64,000 bases of DNA. It comes from Prorocentrum cordatum. Taxonomy: Eukaryota > Sar > Dinophyceae > Prorocentrales > Prorocentraceae. The notes under the pieces are model-generated. The model made no database searches. It saw only the letters and a program-made list of their open reading frames with translations, and was not told where the DNA came from. Shown here piece after piece: positions 42,607 to 53,149 of the stretch. The stretch lies in assembly GCA_963575745.1 (NCBI GenBank), contig CAUYUJ010001751.1:27501-91500 (forward strand). The letters are read 5' to 3'. Positions within the stretch are counted from its first letter, which is position 1. Each line of letters begins with the position of its first letter. A program made the translations under genes and the position numbers.

Positions 42607-42639
<33 letters not shown>

Positions 42640-44320
42640 GCATCAGCATCAGCATCAGCATCAGCATCATCGTCGTCATCAGCAGCATCAGCATCTTCAT
42701 CACCACCATCACCAACACTAACACCAACACCATCCCCATCAACAGCACCAGCACCATCACCGGCACCAGCACCATCATCAACATCATCATCACCATCAGC
42801 AGCAGTATCATCATCAGCCACGGCAGCGTCATCGTCATCCTCATCGCCGTCGTCATCAACATCATCATAAGCAGCATCATCAGCATCAGCATCGGCATCA
42901 CCATCATCATCATCATCATCATCATCATCACCATCACCAGCACCATCACCAGCACCATCATCACCAGCAGCATCATCACCAGCATCACCATCACACTCAC
43001 CAGCACCAGCACCATCACCATCCCAGCACCAGCACCAGCACCAGCACCATCATCATCGCCATCACCAGCACCAGCAACCGCAGCAGCACCATCATCATCA
43101 GCAGCACCATCATCATCACCATCATCGGCAGCATCATCATCATCATCAGCAGCAGCATCATCATCAGCCTCGACAGCGTCATCGTCATCGTCATCATCAC
43201 CACCATCACCATACTCAGCATCATCAGCAGCATCAGCATCAGCATCATCATCATAACAATCACCAGAACCATCACCATTACCATCACCATCATCAGCATC
43301 ACCGGCACCAGCACCAGCATCATCATCATCAGCATCACCAGCACCATAAGCATCACAATCAACAGCACCAGGATCATCAGCAGCACCAGCACCATCATCA
43401 TCATCAGCACAGCGGCAGCATCATCATCAGCCTTGACAGCGTCGTCATCGTCATCGTCGCCGGCATCAACATCATCACCGTCACCAGCATTAGCATCAAC
43501 ATGAGCATCATCATCATCACCATCACTAGCACCAGCACCATCACCATCATCATCATCATGAGCAGCAGCATCATCATCATCATCACCATCACCATCACCA
43601 TCACCAGCACCATCACCAGCACCATCACCATCACCAGCACCAGCACCAACACCAGCACCATCAACATCATCAGCAGCAGCAGCACCAGCACCATCATCAA
43701 CATTATCATCAGCAACACCATCATCAGAATCATCACATCATCATACAGCGTCACCGTCATCGTCATCGTCACCAGCACCAGCATCATCGTTATCAGCATC
43801 CACATCCAGATCAGCATCATCATCACCAGAATTAGCACAATCAGCATCATCATCAGCAGCATCATCATCACCATCGGCAGCAGCACCATTATCACCATCA
43901 CCAGCATCAGCACCAGCACCAGCACCAGCAAAGGCAACCTCAGCATCATCATCAGTACATCATCATCACCATCATCAGCATAATCATCATCATCATCAGC
44001 ACCAGCACCATCACCATCATCGTCATCATCATCATCATCAGGATCAGCAGCATCATCATCAGCATCGACAGTGTCATCGTCATCGTCATCATCATCGTTT
44101 TCAACATCATCATCAGCATCATCATCTTCATCACCCTCACCAGCACCAGCAACAGCACCATCATCATCAACATCAGCAGCATCATCATCACCATCACCAT
44201 CACCAGCACAAGCACCAGCATCAGCACCACCACCATCGCCAGCACCAGCGCCTGCACCATCACCATCATTATCACCAGCATCATCAGCATTATCAGTATC
44301 AGCATCATCAGCATCATCAG

Positions 44321-44358
<38 letters not shown>

Positions 44359-44680
44359 GCACCAGCACCAGCACCATCGCCAGCACCAGCACCATCATCA
44401 GCATTATCAGCAGCGCCATCAGCATCAGCAGCAGCAGCATCAGCATCAGCAGCAGCAGCATCACCATCACCAGCACCAGCACCTTCACCATCAGCATCGT
44501 CATCATCGTCACAACAATCATCCCCCTCATCCTCATTATCATCCTCATCATCCTCCTTATCCTCATCCTCCTCCTTCTCATCAGCATCAACATCATCACC
44601 AGCCTCGGCAGCGTCATCGTCATCGTCATCGACATCGCGAGCATCATCGTCAGCAACATCATCATCAACATCATCACCAC

Positions 44681-44714
<34 letters not shown>

Positions 44715-44897
44715 GTGATCATCCTCATCCTCATCACCCTCCTCATCCGCATCCTCATCCTCCTCCGTCCTCATCAGCATCAGTATCATCATCAGCATCA
44801 GTCTCGACAGCGTCATCGTCATCGTCGTCGTCATCATCAACATCATCATCACAATCACCATCACCACCATCACCATCGCCATCACCATCACCATCGC

Positions 44898-44931
<34 letters not shown>

Positions 44932-44975
44932 GCCATCATCATCACCGTCACCGTCACCGTCACCGTGTCCCTGAG
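41930..44975. repeat. 3-kb (CAT)n-type array with higher-order structure
   Basis: CAT/CAG/CAC triplets fill the region. Embedded in them is a longer, conserved word (AGCCTCGACAGCGTCATCGT-CATCG) at about 42236, 42467, 42817, 43168, 43431, 44061, 44603 and 44802, with weaker copies near 42110 and 43747. The spacing is roughly 200-550 bp. The array is thus a diverged higher-order repeat and not a plain microsatellite. The Met/Leu/Asp-rich frames (up to 717 codons) are not genes. Confidence 0.92.
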
Positions 44976-45009
44976 TGCGGCCACGATGTGGCCCAGGGAC
45001 GGCCGGTCG

Positions 45010-45490
45010 ACCTTTAAAAAATCCTGACGGGGGGTGGGAGGAGAGGTCGACGACGGAAGGCGAGGATAGGGCGCCGTCCGGAAAGCACCTGGGCTCGGAG
45101 GAAGAGGGGAGGGAGGGGGACGGAGAAGGGAGGCAGGGAGAGGGGAGAGAGAAGAGGGGGGAAGAAAGGGAGGGAGGGAGGGGGGGGAAAGAGGGGGAGG
45201 GGGGAGAAGGGAGAAGGGCAAAGGGGAAAAGGGCAGGGGGAACGGGGCGGAACCTGGAAAGAGTCGGGAAGCCCAATGGTGATTGGAAGGGGGGTGCCCC
45301 TGCGGACTGGGTGGCAGAGCGGGGGGAGAGCAGTCGAGGGTCCAGCGCCGCAGTTGGGATGTACACAGCATGGGCTCTCCCGCCCTCGCAATTGGTCTCC
45401 TGGATGGCACAGCGGGGGGAGAGACTACCAGAGGGCTCTCCCGCCCTCGCAATTGGGATGTACACAGCATGGGACGACACCACCATTCCT
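45010..45490. repeat. Purine-rich tract and three short direct repeats
   Basis: GGA/GGGA-rich DNA (45090-45255). The words CTCCCGCCCTCGCAATTGG and GGGATGTACACAGCATGGG then recur two or three times between 45340 and 45475. Confidence 0.65.
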
Positions 45491-45711
45491 CCGTCCACCC
45501 ACCACCCACCCGCCCTTCCCTGCCCACACTCACACACACTCGATCACACAAAAACAATAGGAGACTCCGTGCAGATCACACAAGGGTGGGCACAACAAGA
45601 ACAAGAAAGCACGATCTGTCCTGCGAATTCATGGCTCCATGCACGGCCCATGGCTCGACTACCCGCCCCCGTCGGGCCCTGTATCCGGGGGCGGGCCTGT
45701 GGGGTGACCCC

Positions 45712-46632
45712 TTAGTCAGCCATCGCGTCGCCGGCGTTGCCGGCCGCGGCGGCCCCGCCGCCTGCTCCACCCGCCCCGCCCGCGCCCGCTCCGCCCGCTG
45801 CCCCGGGAGCTACACCCGCCGCCGGGGCTGCACCCGCCGCCGGGGCTGCCCCCCCAGGTGCCGCAGCTGCCTTGGCGGCCGCCCTGCCTTTCTCCCCCTT
45901 CTTGCCCTTGCCCTTGCCTTTGCCGCCGCCGCCACCTCGGCCCTGAAGCACCCCCTGGGTTCCCTTGCCGCCCTTGCCGCCCTTTGCGCCTTTGGCCTGC
46001 CCCTGGGCCTGCCCCTTGCCGCCGCCCTTCCACTGGCGCTCTTCCTCGGTCCTCTCGTTGTAGAGAAGCCGCCTCGGCGGCTGGGCGGCCCCTTCCTGAA
46101 GCGTAGGTTGGCCGGCGACGGAGAGACCCGAAGCGCGGCGCAACGGGTGGTCTAAGCCGTCAATTATCTGTTCCATGCCCAGCGAGGAGGCCCCGAACTT
46201 AACCTTCAGTTTGAACACGTTCGGAATCCGCACCTTGGTGCCGCGGTCGTAGTCCCACCGATACTGCTCCATGACCTTCTGAAGCACCCCTGGCTTGCTC
46301 AATTCCTCACTGAGGAAGCGAACCGCCTGCTGGGTGGACCCGGGCTGGTCCGACGCGCGATCCGGCAAGGGCCAGCTCAGCCCCAGGTGAGCCCCCAGGT
46401 CCCGGCCAACAGCCTCCGGCGTCAGGTTGCGCAACTCACGGTACTCTCCCTGGTTCCCGTGCGCCTCCCACACCGAGTCCACCGAGGGGAATCCCTCTAG
46501 CACCACACTTGTGCTTTTCAGCACTCGGCTGACCTCGTTCCGAAGGCGGAAGATCTGCTCGGTGTGGCGGCTCTGACCCTCCTCCAACGCCGCAATGCGG
46601 CGCTCCGTGGCTGCGCGGCGCTCAGCTGCCAT
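45712..46632 (-). CDS. Coiled-coil, Gly/Lys/Ala-rich protein downstream of a LINE (ORF1-like?)
   Basis: 306 aa, uninterrupted. Residues 1-40 are heptad-like (AATERRIAALEEGQ, RHTEQIFRLRNEVSRVL). Residues of about 42-170 are a folded-looking part that starts VVLEGFPSVDSVW and includes RIPNVFKLKVKFGASS. The C-terminal third is low-complexity (KGKGKGKKGEKG, then Ala/Gly/Pro) and ends MAD. A coiled coil followed by a VVLxGFP-type strand recalls the trimer plus RRM plan of L1-like ORF1 proteins; this is inference from outline only. It lies on the same strand, downstream of the LINE at 47.5-52.9 kb, so it may be ORF1 of a neighbouring element or a cellular gene. Confidence 0.5.
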   Translation of the reverse strand: MAAERRAATERRIAALEEGQSRHTEQIFRLRNEVSRVLKSTSVVLEGFPSVDSVWEAHGNQGEYRELRNLTPEAVGRDLGAHLGLSWPLPDRASDQPGSTQQAVRFLSEELSKPGVLQKVMEQYRWDYDRGTKVRIPNVFKLKVKFGASSLGMEQIIDGLDHPLRRASGLSVAGQPTLQEGAAQPPRRLLYNERTEEERQWKGGGKGQAQGQAKGAKGGKGGKGTQGVLQGRGGGGGKGKGKGKKGEKGRAAAKAAAAPGGAAPAAGAAPAAGVAPGAAGGAGAGGAGGAGGGAAAAGNAGDAMAD

Positions 46633-46639
46633 TTCTCTG

Positions 46640-47485
46640 TCACACCCCTCACCGACACACGATCAAGCAGGGAGAGAAGCTGCCGCCGGACGGGCACCCA
46701 CCCCCGCCCGCGCCCGCCCCCGGCCGACCCCGCCGCCCAGACGACCCGGACGACGAAGACGACGACGACGACCCCGACAACACCCACGACGACGACGACG
46801 ACCACGACGACGACAACGACGACGACCACGGCAGCGCCGCCGAACCAGGGGCACCGCAGGAGGAGGGCGGTCATGACCCTTCCGGCGAGAGCCGGTTCCG
46901 CCGGGCGGGGGCCTTGAGCAGCTGGTCGGGGCGGCGAGCAACAATTCACGTGACTGCACACATCATGGCTCGAGCGGGGGCGGGGGGAGGGGAGGGGGAG
47001 GGGGGGGGCCTTCCTCCTTTTTTTTTTTTCCTAGCTGCGCACAAGAAACAGTATGCGTCACGTCAGAGGGAGTAAGAAAAGAAAAAGGCAAGCAAACGCA
47101 CGCCGGCAACAACACGAGGGAGTCGAGGGGGGAAGAATCGCAGCCGAGCAACAGCAAGGGGGGGCAAGGCGAGGAGGCGGCCGGCGGCCATTGGACCTAT
47201 ACTCCTGCCCCCCTGCAGTGGGGCCTGGGGGCGGCCGGAAGTGAGTTCGTGACTCACTTTAGCACAACCATGAACAGGGCAAGCCCTGTCCTGGCCGCCC
47301 CCGATGCATCGGGACGTGCCCGGCATCATCTCGTGACAGATCGCCTCGTGGGCGCTGCCGGCAGCTGCAGGTTGTGAACTCCCAGATAGCAAGCACACTG
47401 TGGTAAGGTCCAATGACCGCCCGCCACCCCCCACCCGCCCTCCCACCCCCCTAGACCGCTATTTCCTACACGAAACACGATCTGA
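46640..47485. other. (GAC)n tract and probable LINE 3' UTR
   Basis: GAC triplets with CCACGAC variants occupy about 46745-46830. The rest (to 47485) has no ORF of note and lies just after the end of the LINE protein, so it probably contains its 3' UTR. A T-run is at 47016-47030. Confidence 0.45.
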
Positions 47486-50114
47486 TTATCCGGCTCCCGC
47501 CGGGCGTCTCCGGGCAATACCAGCGAGACGAATCGCCGCCTTGGCCTGGGCGTTCGCCCCGCGCGCCTTACCTGCAACCCTGGCCGTAACAGCCTTGGCC
47601 GGGGCGGCCTTGACCGGCGGGCCCGCCTTTCCCTTGGCTCCCACGTGCGGTTTCGGTTTCGGCTTGGCTTTCGCCTTCGCTTTAGCTGCACCTGGCCCGG
47701 GGGGCGGGGGCGGCGCCGGTGCCGCCGCCGCCGCGACCGCAACGGCCTGGGCCTTTGCTTTCGCTGCAGCGTCCCCACGACACCATTTCTCGTGGTACCT
47801 AAAGGGCGACACAGCATTCCTGGGGGAGGCGGTGGGTAGACTAAGCCACACTTCGAGCATGTCCGGTTCATAATGTCACTCCCCCTGCATTTGGATTCGT
47901 GTGCCTTGCGACACCCCTCTTTAACATATGTGAGGCACTTACGACATTTCGTCATTCCGGCCGGTATGGCATAACCCGCTACCGTGCACCTCGTGATGTG
48001 CCCGTACAGATCCTTGCTAAGCACCTTTATGCCGCATTTCTTGCAATAATCCACCTCGTTCCATTGCAACTCGGCCACCTGAGGTGGGGTCGCCATCCAC
48101 CGGGCCGATTGGCGAGAAGCATACCCGCGCCTACCTAGATCCGCCGCCCTGTCTGCCAGCTCGTTGTCATGGGCGCCTGTGTGCCCATACACATGTTCCC
48201 AAGTTAGACTGCGTCTCTCCAATACCCGCGCTGTGAGCTCTTGTACGGCGTCCGCAAGCTCCTCGTTTGATTTCACCTCCCATAACCCCCGCGCTATGTT
48301 CGCTGCGTAGTCCGAATCATACCGAATGTGCACGGGTACGTGGCCTCCGTCTGGTGCTTCATCCAAAAGCCACTTCATGAGTTCGCCAATAGCCGATAAT
48401 TCCGCCGTATTATTAGTTTGGCTCCTAGCTCCAAACCATCGGTGATCCCACGCTCGACTCACAACAGGGGCATGCAGCACGTAGTCCGGGACCATACCTG
48501 GAAGGCTCGGATCCGTAACCCGCCAGATCACTACCCCCCAGCCCGCCTCCCCGTCCTTGCCCGACCCGTCGGTCGCTACCCACCAAGCAGCCGGCTCCGG
48601 TGCGTGCGGTCCCATGACCACTGGCAGGTATACCCCGTCCTGTGTCTGGAGGGCGTCCCGGAGCTCCAGCCTGGCCGGACAGGAAGGCTTGTGCCTCCGA
48701 ACATCACATCCCAGGTATTCCTTGCAATCCGGACACTGGTGGGAGATGCTCGTGACCAGGTGGGGATCCCGCACCGAGTGTGCCTCATCGTAGTGGTACT
48801 GCAGCTGGTTGCCCTTGTCGAACACCCGTCGGCACACCGGGCAGCAGTACTCGTCGTCGTCCGCCAGAGGGGGAGAGGGAGGGGCCGGGGGAGGGGGAGG
48901 AAAAGGGGGAGGGGGAGGAGGAAGCGGAGGAGGGACCCCGGGGGCCCCGACCCTGGCGGGCGGCGACGGGAGGGGCCGACCCGGCGTCCATCTGTTGAGG
49001 GCGCGGTTGTGCTCATCGCTGGAGACACCCGCTGGAAAAGCTGCATCCACTTTGCGCTTCCAGCCCTTCCTATTTTGAGCCCGGCGGAACCAATCGATCT
49101 CGTGGATCTCAATCCTGCGAATGCCCTTCCGAAGGAAAACGGTCTGGGCGTGAGGGCTGCTATGGTCCTCCCCGCCACGTCTGGCGTCCAACCAGCCAAA
49201 TAATACCTGCTTCGGGACCCGCCACACGGGCATGCGGGCAACATGTCCCAGCCACTGGAGAGATAAGCGGGTGATGGTGTCTTCCACCGTGCGCCATTGC
49301 GCGGCCTTGTACATGGCGGCATCCGAAATGTGGTGCTCCCGCATCGAAAGTATGTCCATTCCGAACGAGCGGCGAACACCATAATTGACCACTCTCTGTA
49401 GACGCGAGAAATCCTGGCGAGTCCATGTGCGAGAACGACACCCTGCAGTGATGGCCGCAACCATGCACGTTTGCATCACGTGCAACCTCGTCGTAATCGA
49501 CACGCCGCTTCCGCGGCCGCGACCGCGGGACGTGCCCACCGCCCAGGCCTTCGCTATTGATCGCGCCAGTGTGTTGCCAACCTGCACTCTTTTGGTCGTG
49601 TCCGTCGCCCAACGGCCCGTTTCGTGGTGAATACCCCCCAAGTGGCGCAGGGACTGAACCTCGTGCTGCCGCCGCACATCATAAGGAGCCCTCCATTTGC
49701 CACTCACCAAAAGCCTCTCCTTTTTTCCTGCATTGCTTTTCTCTTCCCAATCGGTCATTGTTTTTTCCAGTAACGGCTCTGCGGTCTGCATTTCCTCTAA
49801 GAACCCAGCCAGCGTCGTATCGTCTGCGAAACCTATGTCTCCGATTACCGTGTGCTTCTGTCTATTCGCCCAGCCCCCCTCCCCTCGTCCCTGCCCCCTA
49901 GTCCGCGCGCTCGTCCCGAGCCGCCCATCAATCAGGTACGTCCAAGGTACACCCGGCGTGGCTCCTGCCTCCTCAGCCGCCCGTTTCCGCCGGCCTCGGA
50001 AATCCTTTAGAAGTAAACCGCCGTCCATGGGGATAAATATTGAACAAAAAAAAAAAATAAAAAAAAGGGGGGGGCTCGAAGGGCCACCCCTCCCGGAGCC
50101 CCCCCGCAAAAAAG

Positions 50115-50212
<98 letters not shown>

Positions 50213-52921
50213 AAACGGGAAAAAAACAACGGTGGAGGAGAGGCCACCTAGCACACGCACTCGGTATCCCGTATGCTCGTGCAAGGCTCTGCAGACGTTC
50301 AAGAATCCCGGGGGGCATCCACGGTGACCCAGCAGCCGCCACAGCGCCGGGCGGCACACCCTAGGGTATGCCTTTTCAATGTCGAAGAACGTGAATACCA
50401 CTATATCGCCCGTTCGCAAGGCCGCGGCTTCCTCAATTAACCGGCGCGTAACTTGAAGCGCATCATCTGTCCCTCTGCCCCGGCGGAATCCCGATTGCTC
50501 CTCCCCTATAAATCCTTCTGACCATTGGGAGAGGCGGGAAGCCACAATTCGAGCTAATAGTTTGGACCCGACTGACAGCAGGGTTATCCCGCGCCACGTA
50601 TTCTTGTCTTTGCGATTGCCTTTGTTTTTCCAAAGGGGGACGACAAGGCCCACTTGCCATTCTTCCGGCCACGTTGTGCCCTCCTCCCCAGGGTCTGCCT
50701 GGACTGCCCTAGTCCACATAGCGCGGACGATCTCAAAGACTCGGCTGCGCAACTCCGCGCCCCCGAATTTAAGTGCCTCCGCCACAAATCCGTCATCTCC
50801 CGGCTGGCGGCCAGTTTGCATATTGCGCACGCATGCATCGAGTTCTATGTCAGTGGGAGAGGAGTCAAGCCACTCCGCCGAGACGGGGACTGCCTGTACC
50901 GATCGCCATACGTGCTCTGCCACTAACCCCACATCCCCCGATATAGCTTCAAAGTGCGCTCCCCAAAGCTCCCTCTCATGCTCCGCCCGCTCCGCTGTCC
51001 AGCGGCCAGAGTCCCCTCGGTCGCCTCGCCGGAGGCGCAAGTCACGGAAGAGCCGAAACAACTCACCCTGATCCCCGCTATGGGAGGCAGCGGAGGCCCG
51101 TACGCCGACCCCTTTCCAGTACGCCCGCTCCCACTGCCGGAGCTGCCTCCGACGGTCACGGTTCGCCTTGCGCTTGGCCACAAGTGCCCTTTCCCGCTCT
51201 CCTTCCGGTGCACTTCTCCACGCGGAAACCACCTCAGACACCGCAGCGTCCAGCGCCTTCTTCTCCGACTCATGCCCCTGCAGCCAAGGGATTTGGTGTC
51301 GCCGCTCCCGTGGACCTAGGACCTCAAGCCCGACCTCCCTTGCTACCCGGCAGATTTCCTTCCAGTCAGCCTGCGTCTCTAAATTCCTCAATATCTGCGT
51401 CATCCTGGCTGCGAAATGGTCTCTTTTTGTCTGAGCACTTTCGGGTGGTCCCAGCAGGCCCGCGTAGTTGGGGGTGGGGGGCCTAGTATTGGGGGCCCGG
51501 CGCGGGGCCGGCCAGCGCCCCTGCAGGCGCACCCCCACCTCGACCGGGTCGTGGTCGGTGTACGACGCCCACGCGATGACCCCGTCCTCCCTGACTGTCG
51601 GTGCCGAGGCCCGGTTGCGCCGTCTGCGTCGTCTTCGCGATGGTCTTTGCTGCAGCGACGCGGTCCCCCCCTCAGCACCAAAGTGCAGGGACTTGCAATC
51701 CGTGAAGTGACGACGATCGCGCGGCCGGACCAGAACATGGTCAAGTTGGTGCCCCGTCCTGAAACGCGGGTGCCACCAAGTGGCTGGTTCTCGTTGCGCA
51801 TACGCCGTGCTCAGCACAAAGAGCGGCACCGACGAGCATAGGGAGAGCAGGTCGGAGCCGGTCGCACTCCGGCGGGCCGTGCCGTGGGCCCCTATAACTT
51901 GAGACAAATCCTCCTCCTCCTCCTCCCCCCCTCCTCCCGGGCGCCCAACTTCAGCATTGAAGTCTCCTCCAACGATGAGTAAATTGTCGTGCGCTCGCAC
52001 ACGTGATTCCACGTGCCGCAAGTCCTCGTTGAAGGCGTCTCTGGTTTCCTCATTGGCGGTGCCCGAGACGGGGGCGTAACAAGCAACCAAGGAAAGTCCA
52101 CGACGTTGGCCCTCCCGGGGCAACACAACCCCCATGACCGCACCCCCTTCCTATCCCACTTCCCCCTAACGACTACCCTCGATCCCCCCTCCCTCCATAA
52201 TGCCGTAAGGCGTTGATTCAGCACCACACACACTTTGCCCCGAATGACAAATGTCCATACCTCTGTCCCAACATCATACTCCCGGACGCCATTCTGATAA
52301 AAGTTGACGTCCGTGAACATGCCAAACTCCCACCTACGAGCTTCCATCAGTTGCAAAAAAACACTCAAGCTTGAGTTGCGATGGCTCATACCCACGACTC
52401 GATCCAAGTTTGCGCGTGTTCCAGGTTCCTCCCCGGAGGAAGATCTCCTCCGAGCCTTTACGCACGCGTTTCGCTCGAGACTTCCTCAACAGAGACAAGC
52501 GATAGAAAGCACGACACCGTTTCGCTCGAGACTTCCTCGCCTTCTGAACCGTCTTCCATCTCCTGATGCGCACCAATCGTCTCTGACACCTGGTCGGCCG
52601 GTCCGTGTTCTGAGGGCCCTGTTGGAGCTCCATCCGACGACGCGTGTCCGAAGGCGCCCTGTGCGACTCGCCGGGGCCAGAGGCGCAGCCGCCTGCCCTC
52701 TCGGAGCGCGAGGCAGGGGAAAGGTCCGAGGACCCAACCGCCCCCGCCGTCGATTCGCCCCGGAGGGGTTGTGCACTCCCGCCCCCAATCCAAGCCGAGA
52801 CCACGGAAGAAGACCCGTACGACGTCCACCCAGAGGCACCACGAAGCGCACCCACCAGATCTTCTCCCCCAGCAGCGCCAGTGGGGGCACCCCTAAAGGG
52901 GTTGGGGTTAGCCACGTCCAT
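47486..52921 (-). pseudogene. Second LINE ORF2: endonuclease, RT, zinc fingers, RNase H (several frame breaks)
   Basis: Starts at ATG 52921 (MDVANPNPFRG), with a basic N-terminus, then an endonuclease (GGTWNTRKLG, WEFGMFTDVNF, SLVACYAPVS, LLIVGGDFNAEVG, YTDHDPVEV) broken by frameshifts near 52400 and 52120. The RT has WRGITLLSVGSKLLA, EEQSGFRRGRGTDDA, motif A FFDIEKAYPRV (about 50386) and motif C GFADDTTLAG (about 49825). Between A and C the frame is broken by A-rich tracts. C-terminally there are CPVCRRVF and CPDCKEYLGC fingers, an RNase H (ATDGSGKDG, NNTAELSAIGELM, HIRYDSDYAANIA, GAHDNELADRAADLGRRG) and Cys pairs (CKKCG, CRKCLTY). A last frameshift near 47820 leads to RYHEKWC and a Lys/Ala/Pro-rich tail ending near 47486. 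Endonuclease and RT resemble the Jockey/CR1/L2-type lineage. Confidence 0.85.
50041..50226. repeat. A-rich tracts inside the RT domain
   Basis: Plus-strand oligo(A) runs at about 50047-50068 and a ~110-bp nearly pure A tract at 50110-50220 lie in the middle of the RT motif B region. They encode poly-Phe on the coding strand. Recognisable RT sequence (GLREG, SSPPLF-like) lies between and around them. They may be expansions, an insertion or an assembly error. Confidence 0.8.
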
Positions 52922-53149
52922 AGCTTTACAATGGAAGACCGTGGATAGAAACACTATGCACACTACCAGGGGGGACACACAACCACTACACACACCACTC
53001 CTACATCTACCCGCCCAGTCCCCGTTGAACGTGTTGTCCGAGGAGCGGCCACGTGGAGGCCTGTGCACCTGCTCCTCCCCTCTTCCCTTCCTTGCCTCTG
53101 CTCTCAGCATGTCCATCCCCTGTGGGCACACCTCTCACACGCTTCATGG
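52922..53149. other. Spacer upstream of the LINE
   Basis: Probable 5' UTR of the minus-strand LINE. No SL relict was found here. Confidence 0.4.

Noticed and set aside
43404-45557. 717-codon minus-strand frame
   Set aside because: Composed of Asp/Met/Ala from CAT-type triplets joined to unrelated purine-rich DNA; no domain.
46905-46935. SL-like AGCTGCTCAAG upstream of the 45.7-46.6 kb ORF
   Set aside because: Only the last seven bases match well; too weak compared with the three clear SL loci.
49973-50247. Poly-Phe segment as a membrane domain
   Set aside because: It comes from an A-tract that interrupts a recognisable RT domain.
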